64,000 nt of DNA from JAKAAZ01 sp963817855 (GTDB taxonomy: Bacteria; Acidobacteriota; Terriglobia; Terriglobales; Acidobacteriaceae). The stretch is from assembly GCA_963817855.1 (NCBI GenBank), contig CAWFQA010000003.1, positions 310,001 through 374,000 of the forward strand, written 5' to 3'. The notes beneath the pieces are model-generated. The model did not search any database. It worked only from the letters and a program-made list of their open reading frames with translations, and was not told the DNA's origin. The translations under genes and the position numbers were made by a program. Positions within the stretch are counted from its first letter, which is position 1, and every line of letters begins with the position of its first letter. Positions 21,313 to 30,120 of the stretch are shown here, piece by piece.

Positions 21313-23967
21313 ATGAGGCGTGCGGCAACCTTGCTGGCACTCGGCTTTATATTGCAACTGCTATGCTTTTCCGCACCGCGCACCTGGGCACAGGCAAACG
21401 CGGGCACGGGCAGCAATATCTCTGGTGTTATTTCCGATCCTTCCGGCGCTGTCATTCCTGGGGCCAGCGTGAAGATCTTGAACCCTGTCACCGGATTTCA
21501 GCGGACCACGACCACCGACGCCGCCGGCCATTTCGCGTTTTCCAATGTGCCGCTGAACAACTACCATCTGGCGGTCACGGCGGCCGGATTTGGCTCAGTC
21601 GCCCATGATGTCAACGTGGTCGGCAGGGTCCCTGTGACCGTTGACCTGACCATGAATCTGCTGGCACAGAACACAACCGTCACTGTCACCACGGACAGCG
21701 GCGACCTGGTCAACGCCAGTCCCACCACGCATACCGACGTCAACATGTCGCTGCTGCCAACCCTGCCTACCGACGATGTGAGCAATGGACTCAGCTCCGC
21801 GGTCACGTTGGCTACGCCGGGCGTTGCGGCCGACTCCAACGGAATGTTCCATCCTCTGGGGGAACACTCCGACACGACTTTCAGCATCGATGGCCAGCCG
21901 ATCTCTGACCAGCAAAGCCGCAATTTCTCCAACCAGCTGACCGCCAACGCCGTGCAATCGATCAAGGTGATCAACGGCATGATTCCGCCCGAATACGGGG
22001 ATAAGGCCAGCATCGTGGTGCAGACAACTACCAAGTCGGGCTTGGGAGACAAGCACCCCACCGGCGATGTCTCGGCCAGCTATGGCAGTTTCGGCACCGT
22101 GCTGGCGGACGCCAATCTAGGGATTGGGAGCGAGAAGTGGGGCAACTTTATCGACCTGAATGGAATAAACAGCGGCAGATTTCTGGATACGCCCGAATTT
22201 ACCGTGATGCACGCCTACGGCAACAACGAGAACCTCTTCGATAGAATCGACTTCAATCCCACCCAGAAAGACACGCTGCATCTGGACATGACTGCGGCTC
22301 GCTCGTGGTTTCAAAATCCAAATCAGTTCGATCAGCAATTTCCAATTCCAAACCAATACAACCCGCAAGGGCTGCACCAGGATCAGCGCCAGCAGAACCT
22401 GACCTACAACGTGGCTGCGTTCTGGACACATTTGTTCGGCACCGATGCCGTGTTGAGCATGACGCCCTTCCTCCGCCAGGACAACATCCACTATTACCCC
22501 AGCGCGGATGTTTTCGCGGACACTCCGGCCACCCTGCAACAAAGCCGACGCCTTCAGAATGCAGGCATCACGGCGGATTATTCCTATGTCAAGGGGATGC
22601 ACAACTTCAAGGCGGGTGCGGTCTTCGAGCACACATTTCTGGATGAAGGATTTGGTTTTGGCATCACCAGCCCAACGTACAACGCTGTCTGCCAGCAGGC
22701 CGACGGCACGCCGGTCGTAGCTCCCGGCATTACCAATCCCGACGCCTGCGTGACCGAGGGCTATCAACCGAATCCAAACTTTCTACCAGGTGAACTGCAG
22801 TACGATCTGACCCGCGGTGGAAAGCAATTCGCCTTCAAGGGTCACACCGACATTAAAGAGGAATCGCTCTATGCCCAGGACACGATCCTATGGAAGAACT
22901 GGCAATTCCTGATCGGCGCGCGCGGCGACAACTACAACGGACTTAGCAGCAAATACATGCTGGAGCCACGGGCCGGCGTCACCTATCAATTCCGCAAGAC
23001 AGGCACGGTTGTGTCCGCCGGATACTCCCGCCTGATGCCCACTCCTTACAACGAAAACCTGATTCTCTCCAGTTCGGTCGGCAGCGGCGGCCTCTCCAAT
23101 AATCTTGGCGGCAATGGAGTTCATCCACTGACCCCGGCCTCGCGAAACCAATACGATGTTGGATTTCAGCAGGCGTTCGGAAAATATCTTGTCGTCAGCG
23201 GCAGCTACTTCTGGAAATACACCAAGGGCGATTACGATTTCGACGTGATTCTGAACACGCCGCTCACCTTTCCAATTCAATGGAAAAAATCCGACATCAA
23301 CGGCGGCGGCCTGCGAGTTTCTCTCACTCCTATCCACGGCATTTCCGCTTTCTCCGTGATGGGACACTCTCACTCGCTGTTCTACCCACCGGAGATTGGC
23401 GGCCTCATCTTCAACAACAACTCCAATGCCACCGACCTTCAGCCGTTCCTGATCGATCACGATCAGGCTTTCGAGCAGAATACGCACCTGCAATATCAAC
23501 CGAAGGCGAATGGTCCCTGGTATGGCCTGACCTGGCGGTACGACAGCGGACAGGTTGCCGGCAACGTGCCGTTCGGAACCGCTCCCGGGGTACCCGTCAG
23601 CCTGACTTACCTGACGCCCGATCAGCAACAGCAAATACGCTTGAGCTGCAACGGGGTTCAGGCGACGCTGGCCGCCCCGCTGGTGAGTTGCTTGCCGGAG
23701 CAACTGAAATCGCCGCTAGTCACGATTCCGCGGGCAGGCACCCAGTCGCCGGACAAGAATCCGCCGCGTGTTGCGCCACGCAACCTGTTCGACATGGATG
23801 CTGGCTGGGACAATGTCTTCCACCGCAAGCGCTACCAGACAAACCTCAGCCTGACCGTCACCAACGTCACCAACAAAGTAGCGCTTTACAATTTTCTTTC
23901 AACCTTCAGCGGAACACATTTTGTGCCGCCTCGGATGATTACCGGACAGGCGGTCTTCAATTTCTAG
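21313..23967 (+). CDS. TonB-dependent receptor with carboxypeptidase-regulatory-like N-terminal domain
   Basis: An 884-aa outer-membrane transporter powered by TonB. The ATG at 21313 follows GGGAGG (21299-21304); the signal peptide is MRRAATLLALGFILQLLCFS, cut near WAQA. After it comes a carboxypeptidase-regulatory-like beta domain (ISGVISDPSGAVIPGASV, TTDAAGHFAFSNVPLNNYHL). A plug domain follows (TFSIDGQPISDQQSRNFSNQL, IKVINGMIPPEYGDKASIVVQT), then a beta-barrel ending in the aromatic signature GQAVFNF. The regulatory domain plus plug is a common Acidobacteriota arrangement. The ligand is unknown. The small His/Cys protein directly upstream hints at a metal, by inference only. Confidence 0.9.
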   Translation: MRRAATLLALGFILQLLCFSAPRTWAQANAGTGSNISGVISDPSGAVIPGASVKILNPVTGFQRTTTTDAAGHFAFSNVPLNNYHLAVTAAGFGSVAHDVNVVGRVPVTVDLTMNLLAQNTTVTVTTDSGDLVNASPTTHTDVNMSLLPTLPTDDVSNGLSSAVTLATPGVAADSNGMFHPLGEHSDTTFSIDGQPISDQQSRNFSNQLTANAVQSIKVINGMIPPEYGDKASIVVQTTTKSGLGDKHPTGDVSASYGSFGTVLADANLGIGSEKWGNFIDLNGINSGRFLDTPEFTVMHAYGNNENLFDRIDFNPTQKDTLHLDMTAARSWFQNPNQFDQQFPIPNQYNPQGLHQDQRQQNLTYNVAAFWTHLFGTDAVLSMTPFLRQDNIHYYPSADVFADTPATLQQSRRLQNAGITADYSYVKGMHNFKAGAVFEHTFLDEGFGFGITSPTYNAVCQQADGTPVVAPGITNPDACVTEGYQPNPNFLPGELQYDLTRGGKQFAFKGHTDIKEESLYAQDTILWKNWQFLIGARGDNYNGLSSKYMLEPRAGVTYQFRKTGTVVSAGYSRLMPTPYNENLILSSSVGSGGLSNNLGGNGVHPLTPASRNQYDVGFQQAFGKYLVVSGSYFWKYTKGDYDFDVILNTPLTFPIQWKKSDINGGGLRVSLTPIHGISAFSVMGHSHSLFYPPEIGGLIFNNNSNATDLQPFLIDHDQAFEQNTHLQYQPKANGPWYGLTWRYDSGQVAGNVPFGTAPGVPVSLTYLTPDQQQQIRLSCNGVQATLAAPLVSCLPEQLKSPLVTIPRAGTQSPDKNPPRVAPRNLFDMDAGWDNVFHRKRYQTNLSLTVTNVTNKVALYNFLSTFSGTHFVPPRMITGQAVFNF

Positions 23968-24015
23968 TATGCTGACCTTGACGTCGTATTTCTGAGGGTC
24001 CTTCCCCAGAACAGC

Positions 24016-24048
24016 AAGGGGCAGGTGGTTTGCCACACTGCCCCTTTA
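24016..24048 (+). terminator. Terminator after the TonB-dependent receptor
   Basis: Arms AAGGGGCAG (24016-24024) and CTGCCCCTT (24038-24046) enclose a further GTGG/CCAC pairing around TTTG. TTTACGTTTC follows. It lies 49 bp after the receptor stop and fits an intrinsic terminator with a short U tract. Confidence 0.75.
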
Positions 24049-24263
24049 CGTTTCAACCAATTCCATCGCTGCAAGCCTGCTGTTTCATTCCACGTCGCGC
24101 GCCACAAACCGGAGCGCCGAGAAATTGATCCCGTTGCGATTTCTTTTTGTCGCTGAAATGAAATTGATCGAAAATTTGTTTGCACGTGTCGCCGCTTCTG
24201 CGAAAATAGATCGTGCCTACCTCGTACGATCCACACCCACAAGTTTTTCAAGGAATCGCCCCC

Positions 24264-25949
24264 ATGTCTGCTAAATACATCTTCGTTACCGGTGGAGTTG
24301 TGTCCAGCCTTGGTAAAGGACTGGCTGCGGCCTCGCTCGGCTGTCTGCTGGAAAGCCGCGGCCTGCGCGTCAACCTGATGAAGTTCGATCCCTACCTGAA
24401 CGTCGATCCCGGCACCATGTCGCCCTTTCAGCATGGTGAGGTGTTTGTCACCGACGACGGCGCGGAGACCGATCTGGATCTAGGCCACTACGAGCGTTTC
24501 ACGCATGCGCGTCTGTCGCGGGACAATAACCTGACCACCGGCCGCATCTACGAGCAGATCATCACCAAAGAGCGGCGCGGCGACTACCTGGGCAAAACCG
24601 TCCAGGTGATTCCCCACGTCACCAACGAAATCAAGAATGCCATGCGCAAAGTGGCGGCCGATGTCGACATCGTTCTGGTAGAAATTGGCGGCACGGTCGG
24701 CGATATCGAGTCGCTCCCATTTCTTGAAGCCATCCGCCAGATGCGCCAGGAACTGGGCCGCGAGAATACTTTGTTTGTCCACGTCACGCTGGTCCCGTGG
24801 ATTGCCGCGGCACAGGAACTGAAGACCAAGCCGACGCAGCATTCCGTGAAAGAACTGCTTTCCATCGGAATTCAGCCCGACATTCTGCTGTGCCGCACCG
24901 ACCGTTTTCTTTCACGCGAGATGAAATCGAAGATCGCCCTGTTCTGCAATGTCGAGGAGCAGGCCGTCGTCACCGCCAAAGATGTTCCTTCCATCTATGA
25001 AGTCCCGCTGGTATTCGCGCAGGAGAAAGTCGATGCGCTGGTGATGAAATACCTGCACCTGCAGGCGCGCGAACCCGGCCTGGAACGTTGGCGAGAACTG
25101 GTCGACCGCTGCTACAACCCCAAGGATGAGGTCTCGATCGGCATCGTTGGCAAATATGTCGAATATGAGGACAGCTATAAGTCGCTCAAAGAAGCGCTGG
25201 TGCACGGCGCGCTCGCCCACAACCTGAAGCTTTCCGTCACCTGGGTGGAAGCCGAGGGTCTGGAGGCGAAGGAGGCAGGCGACCACAGTTACGAAAGCCA
25301 GCTTGCAGGATTTGACGGCATCCTGGTGCCCGGCGGCTTCGGCAAGCGCGGCATTGAAGGCATGCTGAATGCGATTCGCTATGCTCGCGAACGACACATT
25401 CCCTACTTCGGCATCTGTCTCGGCATGCAAACCGCCTGCATCGAATATGCCCGCAACGTTTGCGGATTAGACGGCGCCAACTCGAGCGAATTTGATCCAG
25501 CAACGCCGCACCGCGTGATCTACAAACTGCGCGAACTGACTGGTGTGGAGGAGATGGGCGGCACCATGCGGCTGGGCGCGTGGCCCTGCATGTTGCAGCC
25601 GGATTCCGTGGCCGCACGCGCCTACGGACAAACTGAAATCAGCGAGCGCCATCGCCATCGCTACGAGTTCAATCGAGAGTATGAAGCCATCCTGAGCGGC
25701 GGCGGACTTCGTATCACCGGTACCACTCCCGACGCGACCTACGTCGAGATTGTGGAGATTCCCGGCCACCCATTTTTCCTTGGCTGCCAGTTCCATCCCG
25801 AGTTCAAGTCGAAACCGCTGCAGCCGCATCCGCTGTTTCGAGAATTTGTTGGGGCTAGCTATCGCAACCGCCTGGCTGGAAAGCACGCGCTGGAGCAAAC
25901 GGAATCTGCGGAAAAGCCTCGTGTTGCTTCAGAACAATTGGCTCGTTGA
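24264..25949 (+). CDS. pyrG: CTP synthase
   Basis: Makes CTP from UTP, ATP and glutamine. It is 561 aa from the ATG at 24264 (MSAKYIFVTGGVVSSLGKGL), the invariant N terminus of the family; the frame extends upstream but that part is not conserved. The synthetase domain shows KFDPYLNVDPGTMSPFQHGEVFVTDDGAE and EIGGTVGDIES. The class-I glutamine amidotransferase domain has GILVPGGFGKRGIEG, the nucleophile Cys in YFGICLGMQ, and the catalytic His-Glu pair in CQFHPEFKSKP. Length and order are normal. The start lacks a strong ribosome-binding site. Confidence 0.97.
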   Translation: MSAKYIFVTGGVVSSLGKGLAAASLGCLLESRGLRVNLMKFDPYLNVDPGTMSPFQHGEVFVTDDGAETDLDLGHYERFTHARLSRDNNLTTGRIYEQIITKERRGDYLGKTVQVIPHVTNEIKNAMRKVAADVDIVLVEIGGTVGDIESLPFLEAIRQMRQELGRENTLFVHVTLVPWIAAAQELKTKPTQHSVKELLSIGIQPDILLCRTDRFLSREMKSKIALFCNVEEQAVVTAKDVPSIYEVPLVFAQEKVDALVMKYLHLQAREPGLERWRELVDRCYNPKDEVSIGIVGKYVEYEDSYKSLKEALVHGALAHNLKLSVTWVEAEGLEAKEAGDHSYESQLAGFDGILVPGGFGKRGIEGMLNAIRYARERHIPYFGICLGMQTACIEYARNVCGLDGANSSEFDPATPHRVIYKLRELTGVEEMGGTMRLGAWPCMLQPDSVAARAYGQTEISERHRHRYEFNREYEAILSGGGLRITGTTPDATYVEIVEIPGHPFFLGCQFHPEFKSKPLQPHPLFREFVGASYRNRLAGKHALEQTESAEKPRVASEQLAR

Positions 25950-26022
25950 CGATAGCTGCATTTCATCAGGTAGCCGCCGCTCGACTTTTGGCGATTCAAT
26001 TCTTTTGGGGAATTAGGGCATG

Positions 26023-26113
26023 TTCACTATTACTGTAATGCGGACTCCGTTCTGTCCCACCCTAGCTTCGCTAGGATGGGGCACCCATGACGTTCCATTA
26101 TCTGTGAAAATGC
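26023..26113. repeat. REP-like dispersed repeat, copy B
   Basis: A second copy of the 91-bp element at 10315-10405. The palindromic core CCCACCCTAGC-TTC-GCTAGGATGGGG keeps the stem while the 3-nt loop changes (TAG to TTC), as expected if a hairpin is under selection. It lies between pyrG and uppP. Confidence 0.75.
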
Positions 26114-26127
26114 GCTAGGGTTTCGAC

Positions 26128-27078
26128 ATGTCACTTCTGCACGTCATTATTCTTGCCATCATCCAGGGAATGGCAGAACTGTTGCCTGTCTCCAGTTCCG
26201 CGCATGTCGTGGTCGCGGAGAAACTGATGGGGATGGATCCGACCTCTCCGTCGATGACGTTATTGCTGGTGATGCTCCACACTGGCACTATGTTCGCCGT
26301 GATCGTCTATTTTTGGAAACAGTGGCGCGCCACCTATTTTCGCGACGCCCGCACCTTCCGAGCCATCGTCGCCCAGCTGTTTGTCGCCAGCTTCGTCACC
26401 GCAATCATCGGCTATGGACTGATTGAAAGCATCGAAAAGCTGGTGCTCCAAGGAAAGCATGCGCAGGTGGAAGAACTCTTTGGCCGCCTCGACCTGATCG
26501 CTCCCGCGCTGGCCGCGGTGGGCATTTTGATCCTGATCGCCGGCCTGCGCCATAGCCGCGAAAATGCCTCCGGAACACGCGAAGATCGATTCGCCGGTTC
26601 CACCGGCCTCGACATGAACCAGGCTGGCTGGATTGGCGGTGTTCAGGGGCTCTGCCTTCCCTTCCGCGGATTTTCCCGCTCCGGCGCCACCATCTCCACT
26701 GGCATGCTACTGGGTGTAGCCAAGGCGCGCGCAGAGGAATTCAGCTTTGCACTGGCCGTCATCCTGACGCCTCCGGCGATTGCCCGTGAAGTCTGGCGGC
26801 TGCTGAAGGCGCAGCATCTGGCGGGAGCGGCACCCATTGCCAACGCCATGAGTGCCGAGCCTGCTGGGGATGGTGTTCGCATTCCTTGCCGGCCTCCTGG
26901 CCCTGAAGTGGCTAAGCCAATGGCTGGAAAGCGGTCGCTGGTACTGGTTCGGCATCTATTGCCTTGCCGCCGCCGTCACTGTCGGCTACCTGCACCACCT
27001 CGGCTACTAAAAAACCCGCTTATAGCCTGCCCTATTTGGGCCCAGCGTGACGTCGAATTCTCTCCTCGCTCGGTCTGA
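26128..27078 (+). CDS. uppP: Undecaprenyl-diphosphatase UppP/BacA, frameshifted near the 3' end
   Basis: Recycles the lipid carrier undecaprenyl diphosphate for cell-wall synthesis, in the inner membrane. Residues 1-242 match the family: IIQGMAELLPVSSSAH holds the Q-x-x-x-E active motif, and GFSRSGATIST holds the R-x-x-x-S motif. After residue 242 the continuous frame becomes arginine/proline-rich and unrelated. In the next frame the family C terminus resumes at 26861 (LLGMVFAFLAGLLALKWLSQ) and ends at a TAA at 27008-27010. One extra base between 26852 and 26861 explains this. Either the gene is broken in its last transmembrane helices or the sequence has an error; all catalytic motifs lie before the shift. 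Confidence 0.85.
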   Translation: MSLLHVIILAIIQGMAELLPVSSSAHVVVAEKLMGMDPTSPSMTLLLVMLHTGTMFAVIVYFWKQWRATYFRDARTFRAIVAQLFVASFVTAIIGYGLIESIEKLVLQGKHAQVEELFGRLDLIAPALAAVGILILIAGLRHSRENASGTREDRFAGSTGLDMNQAGWIGGVQGLCLPFRGFSRSGATISTGMLLGVAKARAEEFSFALAVILTPPAIAREVWRLLKAQHLAGAAPIANAMSAEPAGDGVRIPCRPPGPEVAKPMAGKRSLVLVRHLLPCRRRHCRLPAPPRLLKNPLIACPIWAQRDVEFSPRSV

Positions 27079-27152
27079 AGCTTGTCTATATCTCCCTTCC
27101 TGTCAACGTTTAGAAGAATTGCAACCTTCTAGCTATATACCGCATCAATTAA

Positions 27153-27173
27153 GTTGACAGTAAGTCACTCAAC
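27153..27173. promoter_or_regulatory. HAIR-like inverted repeat (probable HspR operator)
   Basis: GTTGACA-N7-ACTCAAC, that is GTTGA-N11-TCAAC. HspR's HAIR consensus is CTTGAGT-N7-ACTCAAG (CTTGA-N11-TCAAG), so spacing is identical and the outer base pair is exchanged symmetrically. It overlaps the -35 box and spacer of the dnaK promoter, where a bound repressor would block RNA polymerase. Confidence 0.6.
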
Positions 27174-27182
27174 TGCGATACT
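27154..27182 (+). promoter_or_regulatory. Sigma-70-type promoter of dnaK
   Basis: A perfect TTGACA (27154-27159), a 17-bp spacer and GATACT (27177-27182) lie 45 bp upstream of the dnaK start. This is the best promoter match noted in the window. Confidence 0.7.
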
Positions 27183-27226
27183 AGAGAAGCGGAGTTAGGC
27201 GAAGAATCTGTCAAAAGAGGGGCATC

Positions 27227-29155
27227 ATGGGCAAAATTATAGGTATTGACCTGGGAACCACCAATTCGGTCGTCGCAGTCATGGAAGGCGGCGAGCCGAA
27301 GGTAATTCCCAATGAGGAAGGCGGTCGCACGACCCCATCCGTCGTCGCGTTTACCAAGAGCGGCGAGCGTCTGGTCGGCCAAGTGGCCAAGCGGCAGGCG
27401 ATCACGAACCCGGACAACACAATTTATTCGATCAAGCGCTTTATGGGACGGCGCTACAACGAAGTGAACGACGAAATGAAGATGGTTCCCTACAAGGTGA
27501 AGCAGCAGGGAGACCACATTGTCGTCGAGGCGCAGGGCAAGGACTACACCCCGCCGGAGATTTCGGCGATGATCCTGCAGAAGCTGCGGAAGGCTGCGGA
27601 AGACTATCTTGGCCAATCCGTGACAGAAGCTGTCATCACGGTGCCTGCATATTTTAACGATGCGCAGCGCCAGGCCACTAAGGACGCGGGCAAAATTGCC
27701 GGGCTGGACGTGAAAAGAATTGTCAACGAGCCGACGGCGGCAGCGCTGGCCTACGGGCTCGATAAGAAAAAGGACGAGACCATCGTGGTCTACGACTTCG
27801 GCGGCGGTACGTTCGACGTTTCCGTGCTGGAAGTCGGCGAAGGCGTCATCGAAGTGAAGTCGACCAACGGCGATACCCACCTGGGCGGCGATAACATCGA
27901 CCAGCGCATCGTGGATTGGCTGATTGACGAGTTTAAGAAAGATGAAGGTCTGGACCTGCGTGCCAAGGGCAATGAGATGGCGTTGCAGCGGCTGAAGGAT
28001 GCCGCGGAAAAGGCCAAGATTGAGCTTTCGACCACAACTGAGTCGGAGATCAATCTGCCTTTCATTACCGCGGACGCGACCGGTCCGAAGCACCTGGTCA
28101 AAAAGCTGACCCGCGCCAAGCTGGAGCAGTTGGTCGATGACCTGTTGCAACGTTCGGTTGGACCCTGCAAGCAGGCGCTGAAAGACGCCGGTATCGAGGC
28201 CAGCAAGATTGACGAAGTGGTCCTGGTGGGCGGTCAAACCCGCATGCCGAAGATCCAGCAGATCGTGAAGGACCTGTTCGGCAAGGAACCGCACAAAGGC
28301 GTCAATCCCGACGAAGTGGTCGCGATTGGAGCCGCAGTCCAGGCGGGCGTGCTCGGCGGCGAGGTGAAAGACCTGCTGCTGCTTGACGTCACTCCGCTGA
28401 CGCTGGCCATTGAAACACTGGGCGGCGTGGCAACGCCGATGATCCAGCGCAACACAACGATTCCGACCAAAAAGACGGAAACGTTTTCGACGGCGGCGGA
28501 CAACCAGACGGAAGTGGAAGTCCACGTCCTGCAGGGCGAGCGGCCGCTAGCCAGCCAGAACCGCACCCTGGGCAAGTTCAAGCTGAGCGGCATTCCACCG
28601 GCGCAGCGCGGCATTCCTCAAATTGAGGTGACGTTCGACATCGATGCAAACGGCATCCTGAACGTGACCGCAAAGGACAACGCGACCGGCAAAGACCAGA
28701 AGATCACGATTACGTCTTCTTCCGGTCTGAGCAAGGAAGAAGTGGAGCGCATGGCGAAAGATGCCGAAGCCCACGCCGCGGAAGACAAGACGAAGCGCGA
28801 AGAAATCGATGCGCGGAACCAGTTGGATGGCCTGGTCTACAACATCGAGAAGATGTTGAAGGACAGCGCCGACAAGGTGCCTGCGGGTGATAAGAGCGAA
28901 GTGGAAAGCGCGTTGGCCGACGCCAAGAAGACGCTGGAAGGCTCTCCGAGTCCGGCAGAGCTGAACGCAGCGCGGGAGAAACTGACCGCCGCGTCGCATA
29001 AGCTGGCTGAGGCGATGTACAAGGCCAACGCGGCTACACCTGAAAGCGGTCCTGCGACCGAAGGCGCCCCCGGCACTGCACAGCCGGAAGCCGAGGCGAA
29101 GAAGGACGAAGGCGTGATCGACGCGGAATACGTCGACGTCGACGAAAAGAAGTAA
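27227..29155 (+). CDS. dnaK: Molecular chaperone DnaK (Hsp70)
   Basis: ATP-dependent cytoplasmic chaperone that folds and protects proteins together with DnaJ and GrpE. It is 642 aa. The start has AGAGGGG upstream. Visible signatures: GIDLGTTNSVVAVMEGG at the N terminus, VYDFGGGTFDVSVLEVG, and VVLVGGQTRMPKIQQIV, the three Hsp70 family motifs. The substrate-binding domain follows (LLLLDVTPLTLAIETLGG, IPTKKTETFSTA) and the tail ends in EKK, after an acidic stretch. Its promoter overlaps a HAIR-like site, so heat-inducible repression by HspR (32245-32655) is likely. dnaJ lies 1.3 kb downstream, separated by small genes. Confidence 0.98.
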   Translation: MGKIIGIDLGTTNSVVAVMEGGEPKVIPNEEGGRTTPSVVAFTKSGERLVGQVAKRQAITNPDNTIYSIKRFMGRRYNEVNDEMKMVPYKVKQQGDHIVVEAQGKDYTPPEISAMILQKLRKAAEDYLGQSVTEAVITVPAYFNDAQRQATKDAGKIAGLDVKRIVNEPTAAALAYGLDKKKDETIVVYDFGGGTFDVSVLEVGEGVIEVKSTNGDTHLGGDNIDQRIVDWLIDEFKKDEGLDLRAKGNEMALQRLKDAAEKAKIELSTTTESEINLPFITADATGPKHLVKKLTRAKLEQLVDDLLQRSVGPCKQALKDAGIEASKIDEVVLVGGQTRMPKIQQIVKDLFGKEPHKGVNPDEVVAIGAAVQAGVLGGEVKDLLLLDVTPLTLAIETLGGVATPMIQRNTTIPTKKTETFSTAADNQTEVEVHVLQGERPLASQNRTLGKFKLSGIPPAQRGIPQIEVTFDIDANGILNVTAKDNATGKDQKITITSSSGLSKEEVERMAKDAEAHAAEDKTKREEIDARNQLDGLVYNIEKMLKDSADKVPAGDKSEVESALADAKKTLEGSPSPAELNAAREKLTAASHKLAEAMYKANAATPESGPATEGAPGTAQPEAEAKKDEGVIDAEYVDVDEKK

Positions 29156-29238
29156 GGCGCGACCGGATCGAATCAAAAGAATCCGGCAAGCCGTGATCGC
29201 ACGTACGCAAGGCATGGATGCAAGCGCATTCCGTGATA

Positions 29239-29271
29239 GGAGGGTGTCCTGGGAATCAGCGGGCACCCTCC
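29239..29271 (+). terminator. Hairpin after dnaK (possible terminator)
   Basis: Arms GGAGGGTGTCC (29239-29249) and GGGCACCCTCC (29261-29271) pair over 11 bp with one G·U and an 11-nt loop. No T-run follows, so it may be a processing or stability element rather than a terminator. Confidence 0.45.
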
Positions 29272-29310
29272 GCTGCTTCTAGGGGCTACAGAATTCGAGA
29301 AGGAGTTGTG

Positions 29311-29481
29311 ATGACCGATACTGTATGGCAATGCGAGCAGCTTCGTGCGGGTCAGGTGTACAGCAAAGAAGTATTCCAGACGCGCGAAGAAGCTGAAGAT
29401 TTTGTGGCGAAAATGACGCGCGTGGCGCCGGACATATTCTGCCGCATTCAACCAATCGATGTAGACAAGGTGTGGAACTGA
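29311..29481 (+). CDS. Small conserved-looking hypothetical protein (56 aa)
   Basis: A 56-aa protein, MTDTVWQCEQLRAGQVYSKE at its start. GAAGGAG lies 8 bp before the ATG, a strong ribosome-binding site. It is mixed in charge, with two cysteines and a predicted helix (EEAEDFVAKMTRV), and has no membrane segment or signal. It lies between dnaK and the small Cys-rich gene in the heat-shock region. I do not recognise the family and give no function. Confidence 0.6.
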   Translation: MTDTVWQCEQLRAGQVYSKEVFQTREEAEDFVAKMTRVAPDIFCRIQPIDVDKVWN

Positions 29482-29496
29482 TTATTTCTTGAAAGA

Positions 29497-29522
29497 GTCA
29501 TTCTGAGCGCAGCGAAGAATCC
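29497..29522. repeat. Short palindromic repeat-type sequence (single copy here)
   Basis: A 26-bp segment that includes CATTCTGAGCGCAGCGAAGA. It has the form of a short palindromic element I know as common between genes of Acidobacteriota and some other phyla. Only one copy was seen in this window, so the call rests on recall of the motif. Confidence 0.4.
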
Positions 29523-29599
29523 AGAGGATACTGAATGACATAGGTCGCAGTGTTTTTTAGGCGTATTGCTATCATTTGCTGTTTATCAATGGAGTTTGC

Positions 29600-29803
29600 A
29601 TGTCACTGTCGCAAGGATTGCGCCTTCACCATCCGGAACCGATGGATTGTCCTAAATGCGAAGCCCATATTAAACATTTCCGTGTTGACGGCATGGCTTC
29701 TGTTGTTGAATGCAGAAAAGAGATCGCCGAGGTAAGGAGAGAGTTTGAGGCATCATGTCCGGACCACACATCCTCGAATAGCAGAGTAATAACTGTCACA
29801 TAG
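29600..29803 (+). CDS. Small hypothetical protein with C-x-x-C (67 aa)
   Basis: A 67-aa protein starting MSLSQGLRLHHPEPMDCPKC at 29600, with GGAG 5 bp upstream. MDCPKCEAHIKHFRVDG has a C-x-x-C-x-x-x-H pattern that could bind zinc, and a third and fourth Cys occur later. The frame is open 8 codons further upstream, but the ribosome-binding site favours 29600. It lies just before higBA and could be part of that module or independent. The family is not recognised. Confidence 0.45.
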   Translation: MSLSQGLRLHHPEPMDCPKCEAHIKHFRVDGMASVVECRKEIAEVRREFEASCPDHTSSNSRVITVT

Positions 29804-29841
29804 ATGAAAATGCATAACGTTCCCCGTGATACGCTGAACGG

Positions 29842-30120
29842 GTGATAGAGAGTTTTCGTGATCGAGAAGCGGAACGAATTTTCCATCGCGAGCGCAGCAG
29901 GCAGTACGGTTCGATTGAGCGGGTTGCTTTCCGCAAACTCAGGGCGATCCATGCAGCTCGCTTGCTGACGGACCTGATTCATCCGCCCGGCAATCATCTG
30001 GAAGCGTTGCACGGCGACCGAGAGGGTCAATACAGCATTCGGATCAACGCGCGATGGCGAATATGCTTTGAATGGAGAGAACCATATGCCTGCGAAGTCG
30101 AAATCGTCGACTACCATTAG
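29842..30120 (+). CDS. higB: HigB-type toxin (RelE/ParE superfamily)
   Basis: A 92-aa toxin of the HigB type; known members are ribosome-dependent mRNA interferases. It starts at a GTG (29842) and reads MIESFRDREAERIFHRERS at the N terminus, the usual opening of the family. The core LRAIHAARLLTDLIHPPGNHLEALHGDR and the C-terminal YSIRINARWRICFEW are characteristic, including the basic residues of the RelE fold. The antitoxin gene starts 35 bp before its end, so toxin precedes antitoxin, the usual higBA order. The pair sits between dnaK and dnaJ. Confidence 0.9.
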   Translation: MIESFRDREAERIFHRERSRQYGSIERVAFRKLRAIHAARLLTDLIHPPGNHLEALHGDREGQYSIRINARWRICFEWREPYACEVEIVDYH

